Shown one piece after another: positions 1 to 9,060 of a stretch of DNA of 64,000 bases. The position numbers and the translations under genes were made by a program. Every line of letters begins with the position of its first letter. Position 1 is the stretch's first letter. The notes below the pieces were generated by a model. That model was not told where the DNA came from, made no database searches, and was given only the letters and a program-made list of their open reading frames with translations. Origin of the DNA: Histidinibacterium lentulum (GTDB lineage: Bacteria; Pseudomonadota; Alphaproteobacteria; Rhodobacterales; Rhodobacteraceae); assembly GCF_003789055.1 (NCBI RefSeq), contig NZ_ML119086.1, positions 186,001 to 250,000 of the forward strand, read 5' to 3'.

Positions 1-97
1 TTGCGCCGCCGGACGGGCGGGCGCAACCGCGCCGCCTGCCCGGCGGCCAAAATCGCCTTGACGCCTCCGGGACCCCCGGATATCCCGCGCGCCACTA

Positions 98-181
98 GGG
101 CGACGAGCTGCAAGGTGCGGCAGCGGACTGTAACTCCGCCGGGGAGACCCATGCCTGGTTCGATTCCAGGGTCGCCCACCA
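98..181 (+). tRNA. tRNA-Tyr (anticodon GTA), unusual core
   Basis: The sequence folds as a full cloverleaf: a perfect 7-bp acceptor stem (98-104 with 171-177), D stem 107-110/118-121 containing one G-U pair, a 5-bp anticodon stem 123-127/135-139 around loop CTGTAAC with anticodon GTA at 130-132, a 14-base variable region with a GGG-AGA-CCC hairpin (class II, as expected for tRNA-Tyr), and a 5-bp T stem 154-158/166-170 with loop TTCGATT. The CCA tail is encoded at 179-181 and the discriminator is A. The odd point is G instead of the nearly universal U at position 8, together with C at the position expected for A14. It may therefore be a divergent second tRNA-Tyr or be scored as undetermined isotype by a scanner. 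An imperfect hairpin at 1-26 lies upstream; I assign it no role. Confidence 0.8.
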
Positions 182-415
182 CTCCCCCGACATGACCTCC
201 CGTTGGACGCGCGAAGATGTCCGGCAAGGCCCCGAGCGCGTCGGCGCGCCCGGCCCCAGGTCACCACAACCCCGGCCCGGCAGCTCCGGTCGCCGCCTGC
301 CGTTCCAGCCACAGGCTCCCGGCATACATCGCCAGCAGCCACCCGGGCTGACACCGCCGGTCCTGCCGCTCCGGGCCTGACCGCTTCGAAGGAGCGGCAA
401 GGACTCCGTCCCGCA

Positions 416-2581
416 ATGGACGCAGCCCCTGCCCCGGGCTATCTGCCGCGGATGACGCGCATGTCCCGGGATATCCTTCAGCTTCTGGCGCTCCTCGCCC
501 TGACGGCGCTGGCCGCCTGGTCGGCCCTCGGGCTCCGGATGCAGGGCGACCTGTCGCGCGCGCTGCAAGGGACATCCGAGGCCTACACCACCTTCGAGGC
601 CTTCCAGGCCACCTTCGGGCATATCGGCAGCGATGCGATCCTGTCTGTCGAGGCGGCGGATCTCGGCCAGGCCGAGAGCTTCGCGGCGTTCGAGGATCTC
701 CTGATCGAGCTGCAGCTGACCCCCGGCGTCGCGGGGCTGGTGTCGGTCTGGTCCCTGCCCGATCCCGAGGACCCCGACCGCCCATTCCTGCGCCGGGACG
801 ACATCGCCGCCCTGCCCCCCGCGAGCCAGCTAGACGCGCTTCTTGCAGAGGTGCCCCTCGCCGCCGACATGCTGGCCGGGGACCGCTCGCTCACCCTCGT
901 CACCGTCATTGGCGATCCCGCCACCGAAGCGGACGACCGCGCGGAAGCGCTTGCCGAGGCGCTCGCCACCGCCGCCCCCGACCTTCGGGTGGACCGGGTC
1001 GGCCTCTCCCAACTCCAGCTCGGCGTGCAGGAGGCGCTCCGGCAGGACCAGATGCGCCTGACGCCGCTCTCCATGGCGCTCTGCGCCGCGCTGGCACTGC
1101 TGCTGTTCCGCTCGGGCCGGTCGGCGCTGATCTGCGCCGCGCCCCCGGTCGTCGCCCTGATCTGGACGCTGGGCCTGCAGGCGGCGGCGGGGATCGAGGT
1201 CGATCCCCTCGTCGCCACCGTGCCCACGCTGATCCTCGTGCTGGGCTTCGCCGACGCAGTGCACCTGCACCATGCCGTCGGCACCGCCGGGCGCGACCGG
1301 CCCCTGCCCGAGGCCATCGCCCACGCGCTGAAGGAAATCTGGCCCGCGCTGGTGCTGACCTCCTCGACCACGGCGCTCGCCTTCCTGTCGCTGCTCTTCG
1401 TCGGGTCTCCCACGCTGGCGAACGTGGCGCTGGTGGGGACGGTGGGCCTTGCCCTCGTCCTCGTTGCGGTTGTCACGGTGATGCCGCCCCTGAGCCGGCT
1501 CCTGATGCGCGCGCCGCCCAGCCCCGCGCGGCTCGCCCTGCCGGGCATCGGACGGGCCGCACGGTGGCTTCTCGCTCGGCCCGGGCCGGTGACCATCGCG
1601 GGCCTTGCACTCTTTGCAGGCCTCGTCGCGCTCTCGACGCAGACGCGGCCCGGCTACGACATGTCCCACCACATCCCCCGCGGCTCGGATTTCGCCCAGG
1701 CGCTCGAGCGGGTGGAGGCGCGGCTGCCCGGGTCGGACCGGCTCCATGTGGTGGTGACCGCCGCCGATCCCGCACCGGGACTCCAGCCCGCCGACCGGGA
1801 GCGGCTCGACGCCGTTGGCCGCGTGCTCTACGGCGCGCCGCCGCAGATCCCCGAGCGGGTGGACCCGGAGAACCCCCTCACCTCCCGCTTCATCGCCGCG
1901 GACGGATCGGCCTTCGCCCTGCCCGTGGCGGCGCCCCTCGACACCGGCGGCAATGGCACCGAGGCCGCCGCCCGCGCCTTGGTCCAGAGGCTCGACGCCG
2001 CGGGCCTCGGCGGGGTGACGCAGGTGACGGGCTACTCCCTGATGTCCTTTGCAGAGATCCGCCACCTGGTGATCGACCTGCGCTTCGCCTTCTACATCGC
2101 CGTGGGAATCGTCGCGCTCCTTGCTGCGGTGCTGACGGGCTCCGTCCGGCTCGCGCTGGCGTCTCTCCTGCCCAACCTCATCCCCATCCTTGGTGTCGAG
2201 GGCTGGCTCGTCGTCACCGGAACCTCGCTGACCATGACCGGGGCGATCGCGTTGACCGTGGCCTTCGGCATCGCGGTGGATGACACGATCCACATGCTCA
2301 ACCGCCTGCGCGTCGAGCGCCGCACCAGACCCCCGCGCGAGGCGATCTCGGCGGCGCTGACCGTGGTCGCGCCCCCGGTGGTGATGACCTCGCTCATCCT
2401 CGTGCTGGGCTTTTCCGTCTCGGCCCTGTCGCTCCTGCCTTCCATCGTGATCTTCGCCAAGCTCACCGCCTCGGCCGTGGCGCTCGCCTGCCTCGCCAAC
2501 CTCTTCCTCTTTCCTGCCCTGCTCGTCTGGGCCAGCCCAAAGGAGACCCGCCCATGGTCCGCACCCTCGCCTTTGCCCTGA
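416..2581 (+). CDS. RND superfamily exporter (MMPL/COG1033 type)
   Basis: This is a predicted inner-membrane proton-driven exporter of 721 residues. It shows the duplicated RND plan: one N-terminal helix (about 19-38), an extracytoplasmic loop, a bundle of five helices (about 213-363), then a second single helix (about 390-410), a second loop and five more helices (about 556-708). The second bundle contains the sequence GIAVDDTIHML, typical of helix 4 in sterol-sensing/RND domains. The substrate is unknown; relatives handle lipids or hopanoids. In-frame ATGs occur at 416, 452 and 461. I chose 416, which has AAGGA 12 bases upstream, but the later ones are possible. The end overlaps the next gene by 28 bases, so the two are probably co-transcribed. 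No periplasmic adaptor or outer-membrane channel gene is adjacent. Confidence 0.85.
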   Translation: MDAAPAPGYLPRMTRMSRDILQLLALLALTALAAWSALGLRMQGDLSRALQGTSEAYTTFEAFQATFGHIGSDAILSVEAADLGQAESFAAFEDLLIELQLTPGVAGLVSVWSLPDPEDPDRPFLRRDDIAALPPASQLDALLAEVPLAADMLAGDRSLTLVTVIGDPATEADDRAEALAEALATAAPDLRVDRVGLSQLQLGVQEALRQDQMRLTPLSMALCAALALLLFRSGRSALICAAPPVVALIWTLGLQAAAGIEVDPLVATVPTLILVLGFADAVHLHHAVGTAGRDRPLPEAIAHALKEIWPALVLTSSTTALAFLSLLFVGSPTLANVALVGTVGLALVLVAVVTVMPPLSRLLMRAPPSPARLALPGIGRAARWLLARPGPVTIAGLALFAGLVALSTQTRPGYDMSHHIPRGSDFAQALERVEARLPGSDRLHVVVTAADPAPGLQPADRERLDAVGRVLYGAPPQIPERVDPENPLTSRFIAADGSAFALPVAAPLDTGGNGTEAAARALVQRLDAAGLGGVTQVTGYSLMSFAEIRHLVIDLRFAFYIAVGIVALLAAVLTGSVRLALASLLPNLIPILGVEGWLVVTGTSLTMTGAIALTVAFGIAVDDTIHMLNRLRVERRTRPPREAISAALTVVAPPVVMTSLILVLGFSVSALSLLPSIVIFAKLTASAVALACLANLFLFPALLVWASPKETRPWSAPSPLP

Positions 2582-3030
2582 GCCTCTGTGCCGCGACACC
2601 CGCTCTCGCGCAGTTCGACATCACGACGAAGACCGGCTCCTGGGCCGGTTCGGGCCAGGTGCTGCGCGGCGGCGAGATCGACCAGGTGACCTGCCGCGTG
2701 ACCATCGCGCCCTCGGGCGCCGCGACGCAGGTGGAGGGCCGCTGCGCCGTGCCCGAGGGCGCGGTGCCCTTCGACGTGCTGCTCACGCCCCAGGCCGACG
2801 GCAGCTTCCTCGCCACCGGGCGCACGCTGGAGCGGCCCGGCGAGACCGCCATCACCGAGCTGCGCGGCACCCCCGACGCCAACGCGCTCACGCTGCGCGG
2901 CACCGCACCCGGCGAGACGCTCACCGTCCAGTTCGTGCCCCGCCCCGAAGGAGGCCTGCGCATCGCCACCCAGCGCCTGACTCCCGCGGGCGACGAGAAC
3001 ACCTCCGTGGTGGAGCTGATGCCCCGCTGA
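2554..3030 (+). CDS. Secreted hypothetical protein (158 aa)
   Basis: A Sec signal peptide is clear: hydrophobic core followed by ATPALAQ, with likely cleavage after residue 19 or 20. The mature part is about 138 residues, rich in beta-type alternation (TGSWAGSGQVLRGG, VTCRVTIAPSG) and holds two cysteines that could form a disulfide. I do not recognise a named family. A strong AAGGAG lies 7-8 bases before the ATG inside the end of the exporter gene, and the 28-base overlap suggests translational coupling. The product may therefore be a periplasmic partner or a client of the exporter; that is inference from position only. Confidence 0.75.
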   Translation: MVRTLAFALSLCAATPALAQFDITTKTGSWAGSGQVLRGGEIDQVTCRVTIAPSGAATQVEGRCAVPEGAVPFDVLLTPQADGSFLATGRTLERPGETAITELRGTPDANALTLRGTAPGETLTVQFVPRPEGGLRIATQRLTPAGDENTSVVELMPR

Positions 3031-3034
3031 TCCG

Positions 3035-3526
3035 TCAGGGCAGCAGGATCTCCGCCCGCGTCACCTCGTGCCGTTCGGTGGTGTTGTCGTCGAAGGTCAC
3101 CTCCATCGTGATCGACTGCACGCTGCCGGGCGGATAGGTGCGCCAGATCGGCAGGTCCGAGATCAGCGCGTTGGGCTGCATGGTCTCCTCGTGGCACGGC
3201 TCCATCTCGAGGATCTCCTCGGGCGGCGCGCCGTTGAGGCCGAAGCGGATCTCGTGGAGCCCGCAGCGCCAGCTCAGCAGATGGGTGAAATAGACCCAGT
3301 CCTGCCCCTCCCATTCGCGCACCGCGACCCAGCTGCCGCGCGTGGCGGCGAGGATCGGCTTCACCTCCACGGCGGTGGTGAACCTGCCCGTGGGCACCTG
3401 CGGCTCCGGCGCAAAGGTCGGCAGCGCCTCCGCTGGCGACGGGAGGGTGGGCCGGTCTTCGCCCCCGCCCGGCTCGATCCCGAGGGCCATGGCCACGATC
3501 AGCGGAGTATAGAATTCAAGCATCAT
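3035..3526 (-). CDS. Hypothetical protein (163 aa)
   Basis: A 163-residue protein of unknown function. It starts with a short hydrophobic segment (residues 4-16) that could be a signal or anchor, followed by a Pro-rich linker and a compact domain with two cysteines (in WRCGLHEIRFGLNG and EPCHEE). The start has two consecutive ATGs (3526 and 3523) with AGGAGGGG directly upstream; 3523 gives the better spacing. It converges with the secreted protein gene, with only four bases between the two stop codons. I saw no catalytic motif. A lipid- or periplasm-associated role is possible but not shown. Confidence 0.65.
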   Translation of the reverse strand: MMLEFYTPLIVAMALGIEPGGGEDRPTLPSPAEALPTFAPEPQVPTGRFTTAVEVKPILAATRGSWVAVREWEGQDWVYFTHLLSWRCGLHEIRFGLNGAPPEEILEMEPCHEETMQPNALISDLPIWRTYPPGSVQSITMEVTFDDNTTERHEVTRAEILLP

Positions 3527-3610
3527 CCCCTCCTAATTGCGCCCCGAGGCTTTCGCCCTACGCGACGATCCGTAATGTGACGCCGGGGCGGCTCCCCGGG
3601 CAGAGGGATC

Positions 3611-4612
3611 ATGGCAGAGGACGGCACAACGACCAAAGCCTTCAACATCATGGTCGTGGGCCAGAAGGGGCGCGTCGGCTACGAGGCGCTGATCTTCGCG
3701 GCGTCGCTGCGCGCGCGCTCCCCGGGCTTCGCGGGCCGGCTCTTCGTGGCCGAACCCCAGCCCGGACCGCTCTGGCCCTCCGATCCGCGGATGCCGGGCG
3801 ACCTGCGCGCGGCGCTCACCGACCTCGGCGCCGAGATCCTGCCCTTCGAGACCACGACCTTCGGCGCCTCCTACCCCCATGGCAACAAGATCGAGGGCCT
3901 TCTCGCCATGCCCGAGGGCGAGCCCTTCGTCTTCTTCGACAGCGACACGCTGGTGACGGCGGACCTGGCGTCGATCCCCTTCGACTTCGACCGGCCCTCG
4001 GCCTCCATGCGGCGCGAGGGAACATGGCCGATGGAGGAGCTCTACTGGCCCGGCTACACGGCGACGTGGAAAGCGCTCTACGACCGCTTCGGGCTCGAGT
4101 TCGAGAGCACGCTCGACCTCGGCCAGCCCGACGAATACTGGCAGCGCTACCTCTATTTCAACGCGGGCTGGTTCTTTGGCGCCTGCCCCCGGGCCTTCGG
4201 CACCCGTTTCCGCGACTGGGCCCGCGAGATCCGCGACGACCGCCCCGAGGCGCTGGTGCTCCAGCCCCTCGACCCCTGGCTCGACCAGGTCACGCTGCCG
4301 CTCGTGATCCATTCCTTCGGCGGCGGACGGCCCGGACCCGAGCTGGATCCGCTCGACGGAGAGGCGACCTTTCACTGGCGCGTCCTGCCGCTCCTCTACA
4401 CCCAGGGCACGGAGGCGCAGATCGCGCTCTTCGAGGAGCTGGTCGCGCCGAACCGCCTCAAGAAGGTTCTGAAGAATCACGAGCCCCTCAAGCGCTTCGT
4501 CTACCAGGGCCGCGGCCGCAAGGCCCGCGCGCTCTTCGACGGCCAGCCCCTGCCGCGCTCGGAGAAGAAGCTGCGCAACGTCCTGAAGAAGGAAGGCTTC
4601 TGGATGCGTTGA
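3611..4612 (+). CDS. Glycosyltransferase-like protein with DxD motif
   Basis: A soluble protein of 333 residues, without signal peptide. The N-terminus (NIMVVGQKGRVGYEALIFAAS) reads as a nucleotide-sugar binding start, and residues about 95-108 contain PFVFFDSDTLV, a DxD (DSD) metal and sugar-nucleotide motif of GT-A glycosyltransferases such as family 8 or the nucleotide-diphospho-sugar transferase group. A C-terminal basic region (RLKKVLKN, GRGRKAR, KKLRNVLKK) may contact membrane or nucleic acid. It stands alone, so no polysaccharide locus supports a substrate. The call is fold-level; acceptor and donor are unknown. Confidence 0.6.
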   Translation: MAEDGTTTKAFNIMVVGQKGRVGYEALIFAASLRARSPGFAGRLFVAEPQPGPLWPSDPRMPGDLRAALTDLGAEILPFETTTFGASYPHGNKIEGLLAMPEGEPFVFFDSDTLVTADLASIPFDFDRPSASMRREGTWPMEELYWPGYTATWKALYDRFGLEFESTLDLGQPDEYWQRYLYFNAGWFFGACPRAFGTRFRDWAREIRDDRPEALVLQPLDPWLDQVTLPLVIHSFGGGRPGPELDPLDGEATFHWRVLPLLYTQGTEAQIALFEELVAPNRLKKVLKNHEPLKRFVYQGRGRKARALFDGQPLPRSEKKLRNVLKKEGFWMR

Positions 4613-4707
4613 CCTGATCCCGCGGAGCGCGCGACAGGCCGTTCAGGCATCGACGATCCGCTCCAGGAGCCCCACGGAACTGGTGACGCCCAGGACAGAG
4701 CGGTCGA

Positions 4708-6234
4708 TTACATGACGGCGCCGATCTGCCACGGCACGAATTCGACTGCGCCGAAGCCCTGCACCTCGCTCTTGGTCTTCTCACCGGACGCGACGCGCAG
4801 GATCGTCTCGAAGATCTCGCGGCCCTTGGCCTCGATCTCGACGCCTTCGAGAATGTCCCCGCAATTGATGTCCATGTCGGGCTCCATGCGGCGCCAGAGG
4901 TCCGAGTTGGATGCGATCTTGATCCCCGGCACGGGCATGTAGCCCGACACGCTGCCGCGCCCCGTCGTGAAGGCGATGAGGTTGGCGCCCGAGGCGACCT
5001 GGCCGGTCACCGAACAGGGGTCGTAGCCCGGAGAATCCATGAAGACGAAGCCGGGCTGGTCGATGGGCTCGGCATATCTGTAGACCCCTGCGAGAGGAGC
5101 GGTCCCGCCCTTTGCCACGGCGCCGAGGCTCTTCTCGAGGATCGTCGTCAATCCTCCACGCTTGTTGCCGGGCGACGGGTTGTTGTCCATCTCGCCGAAA
5201 TTGCGGGCCGTGTAGTCTTCCCACCAGTCGATGAGGTCGATCAGCTTGCGCCCCGTTGGCTCGTCCACGGCACGACGGGTCAACAGGTGCTCGGCGCCGT
5301 AGATTTCCGATGTCTCCGAGAGGATGCTCGTGCCGCCGTTTCGAACCAGCAGGTCCGAGGCGTGGCCGAGCGCAGGGTTCGCGGTGATCCCGGAATAGCC
5401 ATCCGACCCGCCGCACTGCATCCCCAGGACGAGGTGCCTTGCGGGGGCGGGCCTGCGCACGGCCTTGTCAGCCTCGGACGCAAGCTCGCGGATGATGTCC
5501 AACCCCCTGCGAATAGTCGCTGCCGTTCCGCCTTCCCCCTGGATGGTCATGTATCGAAAGCGGGCCTCGTCCTTCAGTGCCGCACGCCCCACCAGATCCG
5601 GGACCTGCATGACCTCACAGCCCAGACCGAGCATCAGGATCGCACCGAAGTTCGGGTTCCGGGCGTATCCCGCTAGTGTGCGAAACAGCGTTTCGTAGCC
5701 TTCGCCCTTCCCCGCCATGCCGCAGCCGGAGCCGTGGGCGATCGGCACGATACCGTCCACATTCGGGAATGCGTCCAACACGGCCCGGCCTGCCACCTCC
5801 TCGGCGATGAACCGCGCGACCGAACCCGAGCAGTTCACCGAAGTCAGGATGCCGATATAGTTGCGGGTCCCGACCCGGCCCGAAGGACGGTGGTATCCCT
5901 CGAAACGTCGCGGCGCGTCGACGGGCACGAGGGCCCGCGCGTCACTGGCGAATGCGTAGTCGCGGCTGTGGTCGCCCATACCAAGATTGTGGACATGGAC
6001 GTGACCGCCGGCGGGAATATCCTCGAAGGCAGTTCCGATGATTTGCCCGTATTTGAAGACACAGGCACCCTTTGGGATCGCCTGCGAAGCCACCTTGTGC
6101 CCCGCGGGGATCGGTTCCAGCGCAGACAGGCCATCGGTCAGCACTGTGCCGGGCTCCAGCGCGCGAAGGGCAATGAGAACATTGTCAGTCGCGCCAAGGC
6201 GGACCCAGTCGCGAATACCGGAGACAGCCGTCAT
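4708..6234 (-). CDS. uxaA: Altronate dehydratase (UxaA family)
   Basis: Cytoplasmic dehydratase of 508 residues, the full length of UxaA. The family removes water from D-altronate to give 2-keto-3-deoxy-D-gluconate, using an iron centre. An N-terminal SAF-type domain (about residues 10-95, DNVLIALRALEPGTVL) precedes the catalytic part, which has the family stretches GRVGTRNYIGILTSVNCS, HGSGCGMAG and GMQCGGSDGYSGITANPALG, with conserved cysteines that suit metal binding. It is the last gene of a five-gene operon after a sugar ABC transporter and a Zn-dehydrogenase; its ATG overlaps the stop of the dehydrogenase by four bases. A galactarate dehydratase role cannot be excluded, but the tagaturonate/mannonate-type reductase nearby favours altronate. 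Confidence 0.85.
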   Translation of the reverse strand: MTAVSGIRDWVRLGATDNVLIALRALEPGTVLTDGLSALEPIPAGHKVASQAIPKGACVFKYGQIIGTAFEDIPAGGHVHVHNLGMGDHSRDYAFASDARALVPVDAPRRFEGYHRPSGRVGTRNYIGILTSVNCSGSVARFIAEEVAGRAVLDAFPNVDGIVPIAHGSGCGMAGKGEGYETLFRTLAGYARNPNFGAILMLGLGCEVMQVPDLVGRAALKDEARFRYMTIQGEGGTAATIRRGLDIIRELASEADKAVRRPAPARHLVLGMQCGGSDGYSGITANPALGHASDLLVRNGGTSILSETSEIYGAEHLLTRRAVDEPTGRKLIDLIDWWEDYTARNFGEMDNNPSPGNKRGGLTTILEKSLGAVAKGGTAPLAGVYRYAEPIDQPGFVFMDSPGYDPCSVTGQVASGANLIAFTTGRGSVSGYMPVPGIKIASNSDLWRRMEPDMDINCGDILEGVEIEAKGREIFETILRVASGEKTKSEVQGFGAVEFVPWQIGAVM

Positions 6235-7241
6235 GGCGTCACCAGCACCTTGACCAGATGATCGCGGTCCGTGACCAGTCCGGGAAAGCGTCCCGGCAGA
6301 TCCGCCAGCGAGACCACTTCGGAAGCGATCGCATCCGTCGGGACTTGGCCCGCCCTGATCGCTGCGATGACCCGTTCGAAATCGGACTTCAGTGCATTGC
6401 GGCTGCCGATGATGCGCGCCTCCCGCTTGTGGAATTCCGAATCCGAGAAGGTGATGTCGTCCTTGACGACGCTGACCAGAACCGCGCTGCCACCGTGGGC
6501 CAGCAGGGGAAAACCGGCCTCGATCGCTCGGGCGTTGCCCGTCGCGTCGAACACCGCATCAAAGCCCTCCGCCAGTTCGCCACTGACGATCGCGTCGCCT
6601 GGCTTGTGGCATGCGGCGAAACCGAAACGGTCTCGCGCGATGGCGAGGCGGTCGTCACTGACATCCATGATGTGGACCTCTGCCCCGGCGAGGCGGGCGA
6701 AAATTGCAGTTCCGAGTCCGATCGGCCCCGCACCGGTCACGAGGACGATGTCCCCCGTTCCGACCTCTGACCGCGCCACGGCGTGGGCTCCGATGGCGAG
6801 AAACTCCACCATCGCGGCCTGCTGAGGGGTCAGGCCGGTGGCGGGATAGACGTTGTCCCGGGGTACCGCGATCCGGGCGCACATGCCTCCGTCGCGGTGC
6901 ACGCCGAGCACCTCGATCCGTGCGCAGCAATTGGGTTTGCCGCGACGGCAGGGCCGACACTTGCCGCAGGACACATACGGGTTGACAACCACCAGCGTCC
7001 CGGCCTCCGGCCCCTCTGCCAGAATACCGGACAGTTCGTGACCGATGACGCGGGGATACTCGAGGAACGGGTGCTTGCCCTCGAAGATGTGGTAATCGGT
7101 CCCGCAGATGCCGATCGCCGCGATATCGACGAGGACCCAGCCCTCGGCGGCCTCCGTCGGGTAGGGCCGCGCCTCCAGCGCGAGCTCCCCGGGCTGAACG
7201 CAGACTGCGCAGGCCATCGTGTCGTTGATCGCAACTTTCAT
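6231..7241 (-). CDS. Zinc-binding dehydrogenase, L-galactonate/idonate 5-dehydrogenase-like
   Basis: Medium-chain Zn-dependent alcohol dehydrogenase of 336 residues. Catalytic zinc residues are visible in GICGTDYH and GHELSG. A structural-zinc cluster follows (CGKCRPCRRGKPNCC), and the NAD site reads VLVTGAGPIGLGTAIFA. The overall pattern resembles RspB, LgoD and threonine dehydrogenase. Its position between a sugar transporter and altronate dehydratase suggests oxidation of an aldonate such as L-galactonate at C5 to tagaturonate; this is inference. The ATG at 7241 overlaps the ATPase stop as ATGA, and the stop overlaps the uxaA start in the same way, so translation is probably coupled. Confidence 0.8.
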   Translation of the reverse strand: MKVAINDTMACAVCVQPGELALEARPYPTEAAEGWVLVDIAAIGICGTDYHIFEGKHPFLEYPRVIGHELSGILAEGPEAGTLVVVNPYVSCGKCRPCRRGKPNCCARIEVLGVHRDGGMCARIAVPRDNVYPATGLTPQQAAMVEFLAIGAHAVARSEVGTGDIVLVTGAGPIGLGTAIFARLAGAEVHIMDVSDDRLAIARDRFGFAACHKPGDAIVSGELAEGFDAVFDATGNARAIEAGFPLLAHGGSAVLVSVVKDDITFSDSEFHKREARIIGSRNALKSDFERVIAAIRAGQVPTDAIASEVVSLADLPGRFPGLVTDRDHLVKVLVTP

Positions 7242-8017
7242 TCCGCCCGCTCCAAGAGGTTGCGCGCCGACCAGTCGGCCGGAAGTTCGCCCTTGATGAT
7301 GAGGCTCAGAACATCGTCCTTCGTCACCTCGTCGATGGCGTGCGAGCCCACGACCCGCCCCTTGTTCATGACCACGACCCTGTCGCAAAGGTCGAACACG
7401 TCGTGCATGTCGTGGCTCACGAGCAGGATGCCGAGTCCCTCATCCCTCAGTTTGAGGGTAAGGTCGGCGACCATCTTGGTCTCCGAAGGGCCGAGCGCGG
7501 CGGTCGGCTCGTCCATGATCAGGATCTTCGTGTCGAAATAGATGGCACGCGCGATCGCGATCACCTGGCGCTGACCCCCCGAAAGGCTCGAAACCGGATC
7601 GCGCAGGTTGGTGAAGTTCGGATTGAGCCGGGCGAGGACCTTGCGCGCCGCCTCCAGCATCCGCGGCTCGTCGAGATTGCCGAACCGGGTCTTGAGTTCG
7701 CGCCCGAGAAAGAGGTTCGCCGGAGCATCTAGGTGGTCGGCCAGCGCCAGCGTCTGGTAGATCGTCTCAATCCCGACGGCCCGAGCATCGTTCGGCTCCT
7801 GGAACTCGATCGTCCGCCCCCCGACCCGGATCTCGCCGCCGTTCGGCTGCATCGCACCGGCGAGGATCTTCATCAGGCAGGATTTCCCGGCACCGTTGTG
7901 GCCGAGCACGCCCACCACCTCGCCGGGATAGAGGTCGATCGAGACCTTCTCGACCGCGCGAACGCCGCCGAAATGCTTCTCGATGTCGATCATTTCGACC
8001 AGAGGTGACTGGTTCAT
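7238..8017 (-). CDS. Sugar ABC transporter ATP-binding protein
   Basis: Single-domain ATPase of 259 residues from a carbohydrate uptake (CUT2, ribose-type) transporter. Walker A is GHNGAGKS (residues 39-46), the signature is LSGGQRQ, Walker B is KILIMDEP and the switch histidine follows in LLVSHDMHD. CUT2 ATPases such as RbsA are often double-length; this belongs to the half-size group (about 250-280 residues) frequent in Alphaproteobacteria. The likely start is the ATG at 8017, just before NQSPLVEMIDIEKHFGG; the longer reading to 8056 has no support. It lies downstream of the binding protein gene and overlaps the dehydrogenase start by four bases. Confidence 0.92.
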   Translation of the reverse strand: MNQSPLVEMIDIEKHFGGVRAVEKVSIDLYPGEVVGVLGHNGAGKSCLMKILAGAMQPNGGEIRVGGRTIEFQEPNDARAVGIETIYQTLALADHLDAPANLFLGRELKTRFGNLDEPRMLEAARKVLARLNPNFTNLRDPVSSLSGGQRQVIAIARAIYFDTKILIMDEPTAALGPSETKMVADLTLKLRDEGLGILLVSHDMHDVFDLCDRVVVMNKGRVVGSHAIDEVTKDDVLSLIIKGELPADWSARNLLERAE

Positions 8018-8076
8018 CGTTCGAAACCTCGACGACTTTGGAGTGCCGGGGGGCATGACGCCCCCCGGCCGCTCGT

Positions 8077-9015
8077 TCAGTACAGGACGTTCTGGGCTTC
8101 GTCGCTGTCGATGTTCTCCGCATCGACCATCACGACACCGGTGTTGATGAAGTCTTCGACCTCTTCCCCGTTCAGAATGTCGATCACGGTCTCCACGCCC
8201 ATTTCGCCCATGGCGAAGGAGCCCTGGACCGCGATCGCCTCCAGCACACCGTCCCGCACGAATTGCTGCAGGTCCTCATTGCCGTCAAAGCCGAGCGCGA
8301 CGAGATCGCCGGCACGGCCGGCCTGGACGATGGCACGTCCCATGCCCACAGCGGTCGGTTCGTTGGCGCCGAAGATGCCCACCAGGTCGGGATTGGCCGA
8401 GAGCACGTCCGTCGTCTGGTTGAGCGCGTTCGCCATCTGGCTCTGGGAGTAGTAGGGGCCCACGATCTCGAGGTTCGAGTTGGCCTCGATGTAGTCTACG
8501 AAACAGCCGACCCGGCCGATCTCGGAGCCGACGCCGGCGACGTAGGACATCACGGCGATGGAGCCTTCGGTGCCCGCCTCGGCGATCATCCGTTCGGCGA
8601 CCAGTTCGCCCGCGGCGCAGTTGTCGGTGGACAGGAAGGCCTGGTAGACGTCTTCGAAGCCGTCGGCCAGGGCCCCGTCGATAAGGACCACCGGAATGCC
8701 GGCCTGGAAAGCGCGCTCCACCGGCGGGCCGAGCGCCTCCGGATCCGACGGCGCCAGGACGAGGCCGGCGACACCGCGATTGATTGCGTTCTCCACCATG
8801 CTCACCTGATCGGCGATGTTGCTCTCGGCTGCAGGGCCGTCGAAGCTCATGGTATAGCCGTCGGCATCCGACATGGCGGCCGAGGCGCCCCTGTTCACGT
8901 TTTGCCAGAAGTTCGAGTTCGTCGTCTTGACGATAACCGCGATCTCCTGTGCCTGTGCGGCTCCCGCGGCCAACGCAAGTGCGGATGCAGCGAGGGCAAG
9001 GCTATGGCGTTTCAT
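8077..9015 (-). CDS. Sugar ABC transporter periplasmic substrate-binding protein
   Basis: Periplasmic binding protein of the RbsB/periplasmic-binding-4 class, 312 residues. It has a typical Sec signal peptide (MKRHSLALAAS, then GAAQAQ, cleavage near residue 22) and the class signatures NSNFWQNVNRG, IPVVLIDG and FGANEPTAVGMG. The ligand is expected to be a pyranose or furanose sugar; conserved Asn, Asp and Phe residues of the fold are present, but specificity cannot be read. It sits between the permease and ATPase genes with spacers of 45 and 59 bases. Confidence 0.9.
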   Translation of the reverse strand: MKRHSLALAASALALAAGAAQAQEIAVIVKTTNSNFWQNVNRGASAAMSDADGYTMSFDGPAAESNIADQVSMVENAINRGVAGLVLAPSDPEALGPPVERAFQAGIPVVLIDGALADGFEDVYQAFLSTDNCAAGELVAERMIAEAGTEGSIAVMSYVAGVGSEIGRVGCFVDYIEANSNLEIVGPYYSQSQMANALNQTTDVLSANPDLVGIFGANEPTAVGMGRAIVQAGRAGDLVALGFDGNEDLQQFVRDGVLEAIAVQGSFAMGEMGVETVIDILNGEEVEDFINTGVVMVDAENIDSDEAQNVLY

Positions 9016-9060
9016 GGTTGGTTCCTCCCTTTCTTGAAAGCCTGGGGTCGGCGCATCGGA

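Noticed and set aside
830-2599. Long minus-strand open frame opposite the exporter gene
   Set aside because: Charged low-complexity translation without domains; typical antisense shadow of GC-rich third positions.
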